This document shows positions 11,944-24,750 of a DNA stretch of 64,000 nucleotides, piece after piece (positions within the stretch are counted from its first letter, which is position 1; every line of letters starts with the position of its first letter). The position numbers were made by a program, and so were the translations under genes. Where the stretch lies: the NCBI GenBank assembly GCA_032207245.1, contig CM063502.1, forward strand, positions 114,367,230 to 114,431,229, written 5' to 3'. This DNA comes from Pardosa pseudoannulata (taxonomy: Eukaryota; Arthropoda; Arachnida; Araneae; Lycosidae). The notes under the pieces were generated by a model. That model was not told where the DNA came from and ran no database searches. It worked only from the letters and a program-made list of their open reading frames with translations.

Positions 11944-12212
11944 GTGATGGCAATGTTTCGTTTGAGTTCCTTTCTCAAGAGGGAGCATTTGGTTCATATC
12001 AGCCATGTTTAAAGGTAGTGTCGAAATCAAAATATTTGATGAAAAATGGCACTGAAAACCACAAATTCAAAGTTGCTGTCAATTGCCATGTTGCTACTTG
12101 TGATGAATATGATAATCTCTGTTCTTTTTCTCATGCAGTATTTAAGGTTCTGATTAATTTTTCTGAATCAGGTCCTAAATCTGTAAAATTGTTTTTTGCT
12201 GCTGAATTTTGA
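11944..12212 (+). CDS. Terminal coding exon resembling the NHLRC2 C-terminus
   Basis: Preceded by a good acceptor (TTGCATTTTACAG|GT), with an open phase-1 frame to TGA at 12210-12212 and AATAAA 26 bases later. The last 50 or so residues align by eye with the C-terminal domain of NHLRC2: a beta-rich stretch VAVNCHVATC, a second Cys after six residues (CDEYDNLC), then HAVFKVLINF and a hydrophobic end KLFFAAEF. The C-x6-C spacing and position from the C-terminus match. Upstream exons are not visible on this strand, while the matching N-terminal exons are on the opposite strand across the gap. It could instead be another gene of similar fold. Confidence 0.5.
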
Positions 12213-12237
12213 GCATTTGTATTTTTGAGATTTTAAT

Positions 12238-12243
12238 AATAAA
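12238..12243 (+). terminator. Poly-A signal of the terminal exon
   Basis: AATAAA, 26 bases after the TGA of the 11944-12212 exon, supporting a genuine 3' end. Confidence 0.6.
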
Positions 12244-12839
12244 GTTATTTTTTAATATATTTGCTATATTTATTTTTTCTGATATTACATTGATGTAGAA
12301 ATGAATATTTTTGCTTAAAAATTAATAGCTATTCCTTTTTTTTATATGTTTACAAAAAAGTTACATTTCTGAATCTTTCCAAATCTATCATAGTGACTAA
12401 TTCAGGACTTCCATATGATGTTAAAGCTCTTTAAGAGATATTGACTAGTATCAGGACATACTGAAAAATTCCAGTTTCATTGCTAGCTAAGATTTTATTG
12501 TTTGGGAGAATATTTAACACCATCTCTGTGGTTAGACCTTTTTCCAGTTATAAAATAAAGACCAGTACAGTAGATAAAAAATTTGTAATCTGTACTCTGA
12601 CATGACTGAAATAGATACCAGTTTATTATCATATCTTTGACTTTACTAGAGCTTATGATAAACACAAATGATGTATTAAGTTTTGATATATTCACTTAGA
12701 ATGAAAACTCAAGAGTTTAAATTAGTAGCATAGAGAGTGGGGGACAAAGGGTTTATCATTACTCGGTGCTGCTCACAGAGGTGCTTCAATAGTCAAATAC
12801 AAATATTATGTTATGCTTTTGATTAGCGATAAACACTAA
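12244..12839. other. Unassigned sequence between the exon and the satellite array
   Basis: AT-rich; no coding or repeat structure recognised. Confidence 0.35.
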
Positions 12840-14001
12840 CAGGCTAAATGCATTGATTTTCTTCTAAAGTATTTACAAACTTCTAAATTTCATGAAAATT
12901 TTAAAAAATCTAGTCCAGCAAAGTTGTTTAGCAAAGTTTATAAATAATATCTCTATTATCACAAAATTATAAGTACTTTTCTGATCATCTAATTTTTATA
13001 ATTATTGTTATCATATTACTCTCTGGCTTTATATATGTGTATTTTTTGAAGAATTGAATTCATGTTTAGCATAACAGTTACATTTCTTTATTTTCATCTT
13101 GATTTCTGATCTATTCATTCCTGGTATCTTCAAATGTCACTCTTACTACTTAAATCATAGAAATACATTTTTAAATCGGTAAACAAATATGTACAAATGA
13201 ATTTGGGAAAGAAATATTACCTTTGTATAAAACTTGGCAAGTGGCAAAAAGATAATAAAAATGACAAAAACGTGTAATCCATGTGATCTGTTTTATATGT
13301 AAAATATTATGCTGCTAAACTTATTTTGTTTTAAAAATTTTATATGTTAAATATAGTTTTCACTAACCATAGATGCACATTTATAAAAACTTATATGAAG
13401 TTTCTATGTATAACCCTGGTCTTATTTTAGTTATAATTTATACAAAGCATAAAAAAATTGACAGCAAATTACACTAGACTAAGTATCTTAATACAAATTC
13501 AGCATAGCTAATAAGTGAGTTTAGCTGATGTTACAGTCTGATTGGCTTTGAGGTAACTCATTGCATATTGAACTAACCGTGATTTATAATTACAAGTTAA
13601 ACTGTGCTGACAAGCCAAATTCTTTGTACTTATAGACCACTTTAGTATTCATTTTATTAAAAACATTCTGTATACTATTGTTATTTAACATTATGATAAA
13701 ATTAGGTTTTTAGTTCGAAAAGTCATAAAGGAATTCAACTTATGTTATATCACAAAAACTGGATAATTGTTTAATAAATTCTCTAGCATTACTAAATAAG
13801 TGCATTTCTGGTCATCTAATTTTTAAAATTATTGTTAACATATTACTCTGTGGATTTCTATGTATGTTTTTTGAGGAATTGAAATCATATTTAGCATAAT
13901 AATTATCTCTTTTTTACTTCTTTATTAAATATTCCAGAATTTCCTCCTCTTCTACAGTAAAAGAGATGGAAAAAAGAATCATACAAATATATTTTTTAAA
14001 T

Positions 14002-14091
<90 letters not shown>

Positions 14092-15120
14092 AAGTATCAC
14101 CTTTGGATATAATATGGCAAGCTGCCAATCTTTTGTAGAATTTTAAATACTTGTGTAACCAATGTTATCTGAGATATTTTACATGTAAAAATTATGTTGT
14201 TGGATTTATTTTTTTAAAAAATTATATAAAATGAACATGTTAAAGTTTTCTTGCATTTAAATAGCTTTGTACATCCTTTGCATGAATCATTGCATCTTAA
14301 TTTATGATTTATGAAATGCTTCAAAGAGATTGACTGTAAATTACTCTAAGCAAATGTCTAAATACAAATTCAGCTTAGCTGAAAAGTCAAGTTCTTAGTA
14401 ATAACTGAATTAAACAGACATTACACTACTACACAGTCTAATTTTAAATTTAAGGCATCAAGAAAACCCATTGCATGTTAAACTAAACCAAATTTATAAA
14501 GACATCAAACTAAGCTGATAAGCCAATTCATAGCAAGTAGACTAATTTTAGTATTCATATTATTAAAAATGATATTACATACTCTTCAGACTTAACAATG
14601 AACTGTTGTGTGCATAGATTAATACTTCACAAAAGGCATAAACGAATTCAGATCAATTATGATAAATCACAGGAACTGGGTAATATATTAATAATGTCTG
14701 TAGCATCACTAAATAAATTAAGTGCATCTCTCATCATCTCTTTTATTATCTGTTTACTTTTCTACATTTTATGGTGTCTCACATCTGTGTTTATAAAAGA
14801 ATTCAAATCATTCTATACAATAATTGCTTTTCTCCACATTCTTTATGATCTCTTGATTTCTGATCTGTTGATTCCACTTTTTTTTCAAGTTTTTGTTCTA
14901 CTACAGTAAAAGAGATGAAAAAGAAGTATAGTAATATCTTTAAATAAGTAATAAATATATATATATTTATTTGATGAAGAAATATTACCTCTAGATATAA
15001 ATTGGCAAGCTAAAAATGGTTAATAAAATAAATTCATGTGTAACCAACGTAGTCTATTATTTTATATATAAGAGATTATCTCACAAGGTTTATTTTATTT
15101 TAATGAATTTTTAAATTAAA
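12840..15120 (+). repeat. Diverged monomers of a ~0.9 kb satellite-like repeat
   Basis: Three tandem, diverged monomers marked by the block TAAGTGCATTTCTG.TCATCTAATTTTT and followed each time by an AATCATATTTAGCATAA-like block. The marker occurs near 12969, 13796 and 14713, giving periods of about 830-920 bp. The same monomer reappears at 18.3-24.75 kb. Short ORFs inside are not conserved between monomers. Confidence 0.8.
14006..14088. repeat. (TA)n microsatellite
   Basis: Over 40 TA units, located at the same place in the monomer where other monomers have a short TATATATA tract, so it expanded in situ. Confidence 0.95.
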
Positions 15121-16440
15121 TGAAGTGAAAATTTTCATTCAACCAGACACCGCAGCGCTCCTTTTTTTACTAGAAAGCTCTCCTTTTTTCCTAATTTCAC
15201 GGCATTCCTCCTTTTTTTCGCCTATTCCCGCCTTTAATTCCTTTTTTCTTTGGGCCATTCACTCCTATGTTTTTTCTTTCTCAACATTTACGGAGTTATG
15301 TAATGGTGGAACGGATAGCACACATCTATCCATGTTTTGATGACATCTTTGTTTTTCTAATATTTCCTTTGTGATATATTTACTCCTCCTCCCCCCCCAA
15401 AAAAAAAAGTGTTAGGCTATTTATTGGCGGTGCAGTTGTTTGAAAGTTAGCGAATAACGATCAAAGTGTCAAAACTGAAAGGGGACCCGAAATTTATCGA
15501 ATGTAGTGTCGAGAAATCTGTTTAACCCGTTTCTGAACCCAAGAGGGTAGGGGGGGGAAGAAACGTTACTCCGATCCTGTGCGCTTCAAAATGGACTGCC
15601 GTATCGAATGTTGAATTCAGGGATGATTCTGATCCGAAATTTTTTGTGGGTTTCTTCAAAAAACACAATTTTTTTTTCGGAAATTTAAATTTCCGAAAAA
15701 ATAAGGGAAGAAGCTATTTTTTTTAACTCACATATACTTAAATTTTGACTATAATCTGAAAGATTTCTTCCCTTTTTTCATTTTTTTTTTCTCTTTGCCG
15801 CGTCCACAATTTTTTTCTGACAAAGAACAGGAGAGAAGCGTTATCAGTTTATTCTCGCAACACGTGCTTCAAGGTCAAAAAGCCATGTGACGTGGTATAA
15901 ATGAAACAGAACTAGTTAGGTTCTAGTTATAATAGTACAGCTAAGCCGTAATTGTATGTTTTTGGAGAAAAACAACCGTTTTCTGGATTTCGGTTCCGGA
16001 AAATGCGCTTTTTTTAATGCATCATTATAGTTAATACTGCGATCATAATATGGGGCTCTCATACGGTAGAAGTATGTTTTAACAACCTACGTACTTTCTT
16101 TATAGATAACCCCCGAACACATGTGCATGTAGACCGATTGTAATACTCTTTTATATATATCGATATTTTTTTAATATCGCGGTAACAGTATTAAGATTTT
16201 AATCCCTTCTATAGTTATTTCTAACGATACTTCATCTTAATGACTGAATTTTTGTGCTATGGGCAGTGTGTGAGAAAATGGCACTGTTGCAAATAACTTA
16301 CGGAATTTTGGATATGCACAAAGTTAATTATTGTTGAAAAATCCGCAACTTTTTTTTGTTAAGTTTTGCATGTGTAGTGAAGTTGATGAAAAAATTTTTT
16401 AATGAAAAAGCGTAACTTTTAACGGCAATCCCGTTAAAAA
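15121..16440. other. Foreign insertion splitting the satellite array
   Basis: Base composition changes abruptly at about 15121 in mid-monomer. The segment has pyrimidine-rich runs (repeated TCCTTTTTT blocks at 15160-15250), GC-richer non-coding sequence and a 30-bp palindrome. I see no transposase. The right border is unclear. Confidence 0.45.
15672..15701. repeat. 30-bp perfect palindrome
   Basis: CGGAAATTTAAATTTCCG at 15678-15695, extended by T6 on the left and A6 on the right. It could form a cruciform or hairpin; function unknown. Confidence 0.9.
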
Positions 16441-16690
16441 ATCAGCCCTATAACTGAATCGGTAGTACGCTTCCACGGGTTCGAATCCCGCCGCTTTGTT
16501 TGCAGCCGTTCATAATCGTAGTAATTAAGTAGTAAATTCCGATGTCGTCGGGTAACATAAAAGTAAACTCTAGCACCCTCAGAACAAACTAAATGGCTAC
16601 AAATCTGTTAGTCTAAAGTAGAATTCGAACCCACTGGCTCAGATACCGAAAGAAGCCCATCCTATTCGATCATCGCCCTGAAATTTTACT
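16441..16690. repeat. Diverged tRNA-derived SINE-like segments
   Basis: A plus-strand tRNA-like head with B-box GGGTTCGAATCCCG (about 16478) continues into GCAGCCGTTCATAATCG, matching the body of the SINE family seen at 27099 and elsewhere. A second tRNA-like head with TTCGAACCCACTGG lies in the opposite orientation at about 16620-16680. Confidence 0.6.
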
Positions 16691-16699
16691 ATTAAAAAA

Positions 16700-18300
16700 A
16701 TTTTTTTTTAAATTGTCCACTTAAAAAATAGCTTTATACTGTGTATATGTTATTTAAATCATGAATTTTTAGGCATTGATTAAAATTAAATCTAATGATA
16801 ATTATTGTATCTTTACAAACTATTAAGGTATACTTCTATTTAAGAAATTATACAGTCACAAAATTAAATATTTGTTTATAGAAATGCCTTCTAAAAATTT
16901 GATATCTAAAATGTGCATTTATATTATTAGATTTTTTTTTTTTAAATTAGAATATTTGAGAAACTTTTGATTTGAATCTGTTTTGAACATTTTTTGATTA
17001 GGAGATTCGAGTAATTGTTTATATTAATAAAAACTATTTAGCTTCTTGTATATTTCATACTTAGGTACTTGTTTTTGCATTATGTAAATCAAATAAATAT
17101 TTTTAAATTATTCTTTGCTTTCCGTTTTTCCTTCTTCATTTTCCTCTTTTTTTTCCTCCATTTTTTAACTTCTAGGTCTGCTACTGTTATTAGAAAATTA
17201 TTGAAATTATCCATTAAAAAAAATTAAGACTTATACTGTATTTTTTAAACATTAATTATAAATCAATGTAAGAAAAATTAATAGAATTTTACAAACTAGT
17301 TAATAACAAACTTTTTGGTTATAAAGTTTTCAAGTTCTGTTTAGAAGTGCATTTTTTACAAGCTTTGCTATTTGAAATGGCTTTTAAATTATTGATGTAC
17401 TGTTGAAATGCCTATTTTAACAAGCCGCTTATAACAAATGAAACTTTTGATGTCATGATTTTCCATTTGTTTACAATGCTAATTTATCCATAAATGGTGA
17501 ATCTCCATTTTATACATTTATAGTGAATCTTAGGAATGAGGTAGAAGGATCCTTTCTTTCAGTCATTTACTAAGTTTTTTTCTTCATTTTTTTTTATAAA
17601 ACTTTTTTTGCAGTTATAAAAACAGATTTAAATATGTTTCTAGATTTAACAAAGTGCATGAAATTAACATTTTGTCCAGCCACTCAAGGAAAGAAAATGT
17701 TTTTTGTTGTATTGGACAAAGCAGTTCCTTAAACTATCTTCATACTGGGATCACTGTAGAAGATTATAAATTAATTCAGTATTAAAATAGTAAGCAATAA
17801 CTAAAGACAAAACCAGTTTTGCATTTGTCTATATTTTTGGTCATTCTAATATTCAATAATTCAGTTATTTGATTTTAGTCAATTAAAATCGTTAAAGATA
17901 ATATTTTTATAAATCTTAAATAAGATAATATGTAATCTTAAGTAAATCTTATACAAGTTACAATTTTCTGAGATCTAGCATTTTTCTTAAAGGTTCAAGC
18001 ACGACAAACTATATGGTTCCTCAAAGTTTAATATAATAAAGTTCTACTGTATTGGTGAATTTATTTGTTTTTTTAACTAGGCACATTGAAGAAGCCTTTG
18101 ATTTAAATCTATTTTGAATATTTTTTTACTAGGAAACTTGAGTACTTGTTTATATTGATAAAAAGTTATTTAGATATTTCCATATTTCATATTAAGGCAC
18201 TTGTTTTTGCATTAAGTAAATCAGAACATTAATTTTTAATAGTTATTTAACTTCCTCCTTTTTTCCTCTTTTTTTTTTTTTTGCTCTTTTTTGGGATAAA
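16700..18300 (+). repeat. Second diverged tandem repeat family, ~1.13 kb period
   Basis: The block around 16960-17150 (TTTGATTTGAATCTGTTTTGAA, then GTTTATATTAATAAAA, then a TTCCTC-rich tract) recurs at about 18090-18290. A shorter period near 490 bp is also suggested (16709 and 17199). No coding potential. Confidence 0.55.
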
Positions 18301-18341
18301 TCAAAACTGGATAACCTTTTAATAAAATCTCAAGCATCACT

Positions 18342-20126
18342 AATCAAGATATTATTTTACATGTAAAATATTATTTCTGCTAGACATTTTTTGTTTTAAT
18401 AAATTTTTTTCTAAAATTAAGTTACAGTTTTCACATCACAGTAATATCCAGTATGTTATTAGATATATTTTTTAAATAAATTTTTACATAAAATAAACTT
18501 GTTGAAGTTTTTTTGTGAGCTTAGGAGTAAATTTAAAATGCCTTCTACATGTTTTGTGTGAAAAATATCAGTTTAATTTTAGTTATGATTTATAAAATGC
18601 ATCAAAGAAATGGACTGGATGCTAATCTAAACAAATGTCTAAATACAAATTCCGTTTTGCTGAAAAGTCAAGTTCTTAGTAATAACTGAATAAAGACAGG
18701 TTAAACTAAGCTGACAACCCAAATTCATAGACTAATTTTTATATTCATATTATTTAAAACTTTGTTGCATACTCTTCAGAATGAAGTGTGAAGTGTGGTG
18801 TTTTAAGATTTCTACTTTACAAAAGGCATAAAGGAATCCAACTTAATTGCGATAAATCAAAACTGGATAACTTTTTAATAAAATCTCAAGCATCACTAAC
18901 GTATAAGTGCATTTCAGATTGTCTAATTTTCTAAATTATTATTATCAATTTACTTTCCTACATTCTATGGTTTCCCATGTCTGTGTTTTTAGAAGACTTG
19001 AAATCATATTTGACATAATAGTTACCTTTCTCCAAGTCACTCTTTTGATTTCTATTCTTATCAAGGCGTTCAGGAGAAACGGATAACACTGATAATAGAG
19101 AAAAAAAAGTATTATAGAAATATATTTTTAAATCAGTAATCAAATATATATATATGTATGTTAAAGAATTATTACGTTTAGATATTACTAGGCAGTTTGG
19201 AAATGGCTAGTAAAATAATAAATACTTGTGTAACTTATGTGATCTGAGATATTGTTTTACATGGAGAATATCTTGCTAGACTTATTTAAACAAATTTTTA
19301 TATCAAATGAGGTTAGAGTTTTAACTTAACCTTCGATGCATATTTATAAAGCCTACTATATAGTATGCCTATATAACCCTGGTCTTATTTTTATGAAAAG
19401 CATAAAGAAAATTGACAGCAAATTACTCTAAACCAAGTGTCTAAATACAAATTTAGCATAGCTGATAATCCCACTTTTTAGTAATTGAATTTTGCTAACC
19501 TAACTCTCCCATACTGTCTGATTTTAAATTTAAGGCATCAAGGAAACTCATTGTATATTATAGTATCTTACATTTAAAAAAGACAGGTATAAGTTTTCTG
19601 ACAATCTAAATCCATTGTAATTACAGACCAAGTTAAGTATTCATATTATTAAGATACCTTACAGCATACCATTCACATTTAATACTGAACTGGGATGTGA
19701 AATGAGGCTTATGATTTGAAAAGGCATAAAGGAATTCAACTTAATTGTGATAAAGAAGAGGAACTGGATAATCTATTAATGAAGTATCTAGTATCGCTAA
19801 ATTATAAATGCATTTATGATCATCTACTTTTTAATATTATTATATTACACTGTGGTGTTCAATGTCTGTGTTTTTTCCAGAAATTGAAATCATATTTAGA
19901 ATAACAGTTACATTTGTTGGCTCTTTTCAGCTCTTGAGCTTTAAGGTTTCTTCCGCTTAATAATTCTGCTGTAAAAGAGATAAGAACAAGAATAACATAT
20001 ATGTAATTTTTAATCAGTAATGAAATATTATATGTATAGATTTGGGAAAGAAATCTTAGCTTTAGATATAACTTGGGAAGCTAGAAATGTAGAGTAAAAT
20101 GATAAATACTTGTCTGTAACCCATGT
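18342..20126 (+). repeat. Satellite dimer unit 1 (1785 bp)
   Basis: First copy of a dimeric higher-order unit, each unit made of two ~0.9 kb monomers that differ from one another. The unit boundary is set at AATCAAGATATTATTTTACA, present at 18342, 20127, 21911 and 23694. The identical 61-residue minus ORF that occurs in units 1-3 is a by-product of sequence identity, not evidence of coding. Confidence 0.9.
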
Positions 20127-21910
20127 AATCAAGATATTATTTTACATGTAAAATATTATTTCTGCTAGACATTTTTTGTTTTAATAAATTTTTTTCTAAA
20201 ATTAAGTTACAGTTTTCACATCACAGTAATATCCAGTATGTTATTAGATATATTTTTTAAATAAATTTTTACATAAAATAAACTTGTTGAAGTTTTTTTT
20301 GTGAGCTTAGGAGTAAATTTAAAATGCCTTCTACATGTTTTGTGTGAAAAATATCAGTTTAATTTTAGTTATGATTTATAAAATGCATCAAAGAAATGGA
20401 CTGGATGCTAATCTAAACAAATGTCTAAATACAAATTCCGTTTTGCTGAAAAGTCAAGTTCTTAGTAATAACTGAATAAAGACAGGTTAAACTAAGCTGA
20501 CAACCCAAATTCATAGACTAATTTTTATATTCATATTATTTAAAACTTTGTTGCATACTCTTCAGAATGAAGTGTGAAGTGTGGTGTTTTAAGATTTCTA
20601 CTTTACAAAAGGCATAAAGGAATCCAACTTAATTGCGATAAATCAAAACTGGATAACTTTTTAATAAAATCTCAAGCATCACTAACGTATAAGTGCATTT
20701 CAGATTGTCTAATTTTCTAAATTATTATTATCAATTTACTTTCCTACATTCTATGGTTTCCCATGTCTGTGTTTTTAGAAGACTTGAAATCATATTTGAC
20801 ATAATAGTTACCTTTCTCCAAGTCACTCTTTTGATTTCTATTCTTATCAAGGCGTTCAGGAGAAACGGATAACACTGATAATAGAGAAAAAAAAGTATTA
20901 TAGAAATATATTTTTAAATCAGTAATCAAATATATATATATGTATGTTAAAGAATTATTACGTTTAGATATTACTAGGCAGTTTGGAAATGGCTAGTAAA
21001 ATAATAAATACTTGTGTAACTTATGTGATCTGAGATATTGTTTTACATGGAGAATATCTTGCTAGACTTATTTAAACAAATTTTTATATCAAATGAGGTT
21101 AGAGTTTTAACTTAACCTTCGATGCATATTTATAAAGCCTACTATATAGTATGCCTATATAACCCTGGTCTTATTTTTATGAAAAGCATAAAGAAAATTG
21201 ACAGCAAATTACTCTAAACCAAGTGTCTAAATACAAATTTAGCATAGCTGATAATCCCACTTTTTAGTAATTGAATTTTGCTAACCTAACTCTCCCATAC
21301 TGTCTGATTTTAAATTTAAGGCATCAAGGAAACTCATTGTATATTATAGTATCTTACATTTAAAAAGACAGGTATAAGTTTTCTGACAATCTAAATCCAT
21401 TGTAATTACAGACCAAGTTAAGTATTCATATTATTAAGATACCTTACAGCATACCATTCACATTTAATACTGAACTGGGATGTGAAATGAGGCTTATGAT
21501 TTGAAAAGGCATAAAGGAATTCAACTTAATTGTGATAAAGAAGAGGAACTGGATAATCTATTAATGAAGTATCTAGTATCGCTAAATTATAAATGCATTT
21601 ATGATCATCTACTTTTTAATATTATTATATTACACTGTGGTGTTCAATGTCTGTGTTTTTCCAGAAATTGAAATCATATTTAGAATAACAGTTACATTTG
21701 TTGGCTCTTTTCAGCTCTTGAGCTTTAAGGTTTCTTCCGCTTAATAATTCTGCTGTAAAAGAGATAAGAACAAGAATAACATATATGTAATTTTTAATCA
21801 GTAATGAAATATTATATGTATAGATTTGGGAAAGAAATCTTAGCTTTAGATATAACTTGGGAAGCTAGAAATGTAGAGTAAAATGATAAATACTTGTCTG
21901 TAACCCATGT
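20127..21910 (+). repeat. Satellite dimer unit 2 (1784 bp)
   Basis: Nearly identical to unit 1. Visible differences are single-base changes and homopolymer-length changes (for example one extra T near 20300, one A fewer near 21364), which argues against a pure assembly copy. Confidence 0.9.
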
Positions 21911-23693
21911 AATCAAGATATTATTTTACATGTAAAATATTATTTCTGCTAGACATTTTTTGTTTTAATAAATTTTTTTCTAAAATTAAGTTACAGTTTT
22001 CACATCACAGTAATATCCAGTATGTTATTAGATATATTTTTTAAATAAATTTTTACATAAAATAAACTTGTTGAAGTTTTTTTGTGAGCTTAGGAGTAAA
22101 TTTAAAATGCCTTCTACATGTTTTGTGTGAAAAATATCAGTTTAATTTTAGTTATGATTTATAAAATGCATCAAAGAAATGGACTGGATGCTAATCTAAA
22201 CAAATGTCTAAATACAAATTCCGTTTTGCTGAAAAGTCAAGTTCTTAGTAATAACTGAATAAAGACAGGTTAAACTAAGCTGACAACCCAAATTCATAGA
22301 CTAATTTTTATATTCATATTATTTAAAACTTTGTTGCATACTCTTCAGAATGAAGTGTGAAGTGTGGTGTTTTAAGATTTCTACTTTACAAAAGGCATAA
22401 AGGAATCCAACTTAATTGCGATAAATCAAAACTGGATAACTTTTTAATAAAATCTCAAGCATCACTAACGTATAAGTGCATTTCAGATTGTCTAATTTTC
22501 TAAATTATTATTATCAATTTACTTTCCTACATTCTATGGTTTCCCATGTCTGTGTTTTTAGAAGACTTGAAATCATATTTGACATAATAGTTACCTTTCT
22601 CCAAGTCACTCTTTTGATTTCTATTCTTATCAAGGCGTTCAGGAGAAACGGATAACACTGATAATAGAGAAAAAAAAGTATTATAGAAATATATTTTTAA
22701 ATCAGTAATCAAATATATATATATGTATGTTAAAGAATTATTACGTTTAGATATTACTAGGCAGTTTGGAAATGGCTAGTAAAATAATAAATACTTGTGT
22801 AACTTATGTGATCTGAGATATTGTTTTACATGGAGAATATCTTGCTAGACTTATTTAAACAAATTTTTATATCAAATGAGGTTAGAGTTTTAACTCAACC
22901 TTCGATGCATATTTATAAAGCCTACTATATAGTATGCCTATATAACCCTGGTCTTATTTTTATGAAAAGCATAAAGAAAATTGACAGCAAATTACTCTAA
23001 ACCAAGTGTCTAAATACAAATTTAGCATAGCTGATAATCCCACTTTTTAGTAATTGAATTTTGCTAACCTAACTCTCCCATACTGTCTGATTTTAAATTT
23101 AAGGCATCAAGGAAACTCATTGTATATTATAGTATCTTACATTTAAATAGACAGGTATAAGTTTTCTGACAATCTAAATCCATTGTAATTACAGACCAAG
23201 TTAAGTATTCATATTATTAAGATACCTTACAGCATACCATTCACATTTAATACTGAACTGGGATGTGAAATGAGGCTTATGATTTGAAAAGGCATAAAGG
23301 AATTCAACTTAATTGTGATAAAGAAGAGGAACTGGATAATCTATTAATGAAGTATCTAGTATCGCTAAATTATAAATGCATTTATGATCATCTACTTTTT
23401 AATATTATTATATTACACTGTGGTGTTCAATGTCTGTGTTTTTCCAGAAATTGAAATCATATTTAGAATAACAGTTACATTTGTTGACTCTTTTCAGCTC
23501 TTGAGCTTTAAGGTTTCTTCCGCTTAATAATTCTGCTGTAAAAGAGATAAGAACAAGAATAACATATATGTAATTTTTAATCAGTAATGAAATATTATAT
23601 GTATAGATTTGGGAAAGAAATCTTAGCTTTAGATATAACTTGGGAAGCTAGAAATGTAGAGTAAAATGATAAATACTTGTCTGTAACCCATGT
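21911..23693 (+). repeat. Satellite dimer unit 3 (1783 bp)
   Basis: Near-identical to units 1 and 2 with its own variants, such as TAACTCAACC (22893) for TAACTTAACC and TTGACTCTTT (23482) for TTGGCTCTTT. Confidence 0.9.
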
Positions 23694-24750
23694 AATCAAG
23701 ATATTATTTTACATGTAAAATATTATTTCTGCTAGACATTTTTTGTTTTAATAAATTTTTTTCTAAAATTAAGTTACAGTTTTCACATCACAGTAATATC
23801 CAGTATGTTATTAGATATATTTTTTAAATAAATTTTTACATAAAATAAACTTGTTGAAGTTTTTTTGTGAGCTTAGGAGTAAATTTAAAATGCCTTCTAC
23901 ATGTTTTGTGTGAAAAATATCAGTTTAATTTTAGTTATGATTTATAAAATGCATCAAAGAAATGGACTGGATGCTAATCTAAACAAATGTCTAAATACAA
24001 ATTCCGTTTTGCTGAAAAGTCAAGTTCTTAGTAATAACTGAATAAAGACAGGTTAAACTAAGCTGACAACCCAAATTTCATAGACTAATTTTTATATTCA
24101 TATTATTTAAAACTTTGTTGCATACTCTTCAGAATGAAGTGTGAAGTGTGGTGTTTTAAGATTTCTACTTTACAAAAGGCATAAAGGAATCCAACTTAAT
24201 TGCGATAAATCAAAACTGGATAACTTTTTAATAAAATCTCAAGCATCACTAACGTATAAGTGCATTTCAGATTGTCTAATTTTCTAAATTATTATTATCA
24301 ATTTACTTTCCTACATTCTATGGTTTCCCATGTCTGTGTTTTTAGAAGACTTGAAATCATATTTGACATAATAGTTACCTTTCTCCTTCTGTAAGTCCTT
24401 CTTTTGATTTCTATTCTTGTTATCCATGTCTTCGATAGATATTGAGAGTACTAATAATAGAGAAAAAATGTATTATAGAAATATATTTTTAAATCAGTAA
24501 TGAAATATATATATATGTTAAAGAATTATTACGTTTAGATATTACTAGGCAGTTTGGAAATGGCTAGTAAAATAATAAATACTTGTGTAACTTATGCGAT
24601 CTGAGATATTGTTTTACATGGAGAATATCTTGCTAGACTTATGTAAACAAATTTTTATATCAAATGAGGTTAGAGTTTTCACTCAACCTTCGATGCATAT
24701 TTATAAAGCCTACTATATAGTATGCCTATATAACCCTGGTCTTATTTTTA
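23694..24750 (+). repeat. Satellite dimer unit 4, truncated
   Basis: Follows unit 3 in phase for about 1.06 kb and then stops. Between about 24384 and 24500 it switches to a different variant (TCCTTCTTTTGATTTCTATT, TCTTCGATAGATATT) and then returns to the unit sequence, as expected for an older array edge or a conversion tract. Confidence 0.8.

Noticed and set aside
16470..16500. A functional tRNA gene, suggested by GGTTCGAATCCCG
   Set aside because: Flanking sequence does not fold into a proper acceptor stem and continues into the SINE body; the same holds for the B boxes at 27150, 38410, 39470 and 39990.
18958..22712. Identical 61-aa minus-strand ORFs at 18958, 20744 and 22527, as a possible conserved small gene
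   Set aside because: They are identical because the DNA units are nearly identical tandem repeats; the ORF is absent from older monomers and is disrupted in the partial unit 4.
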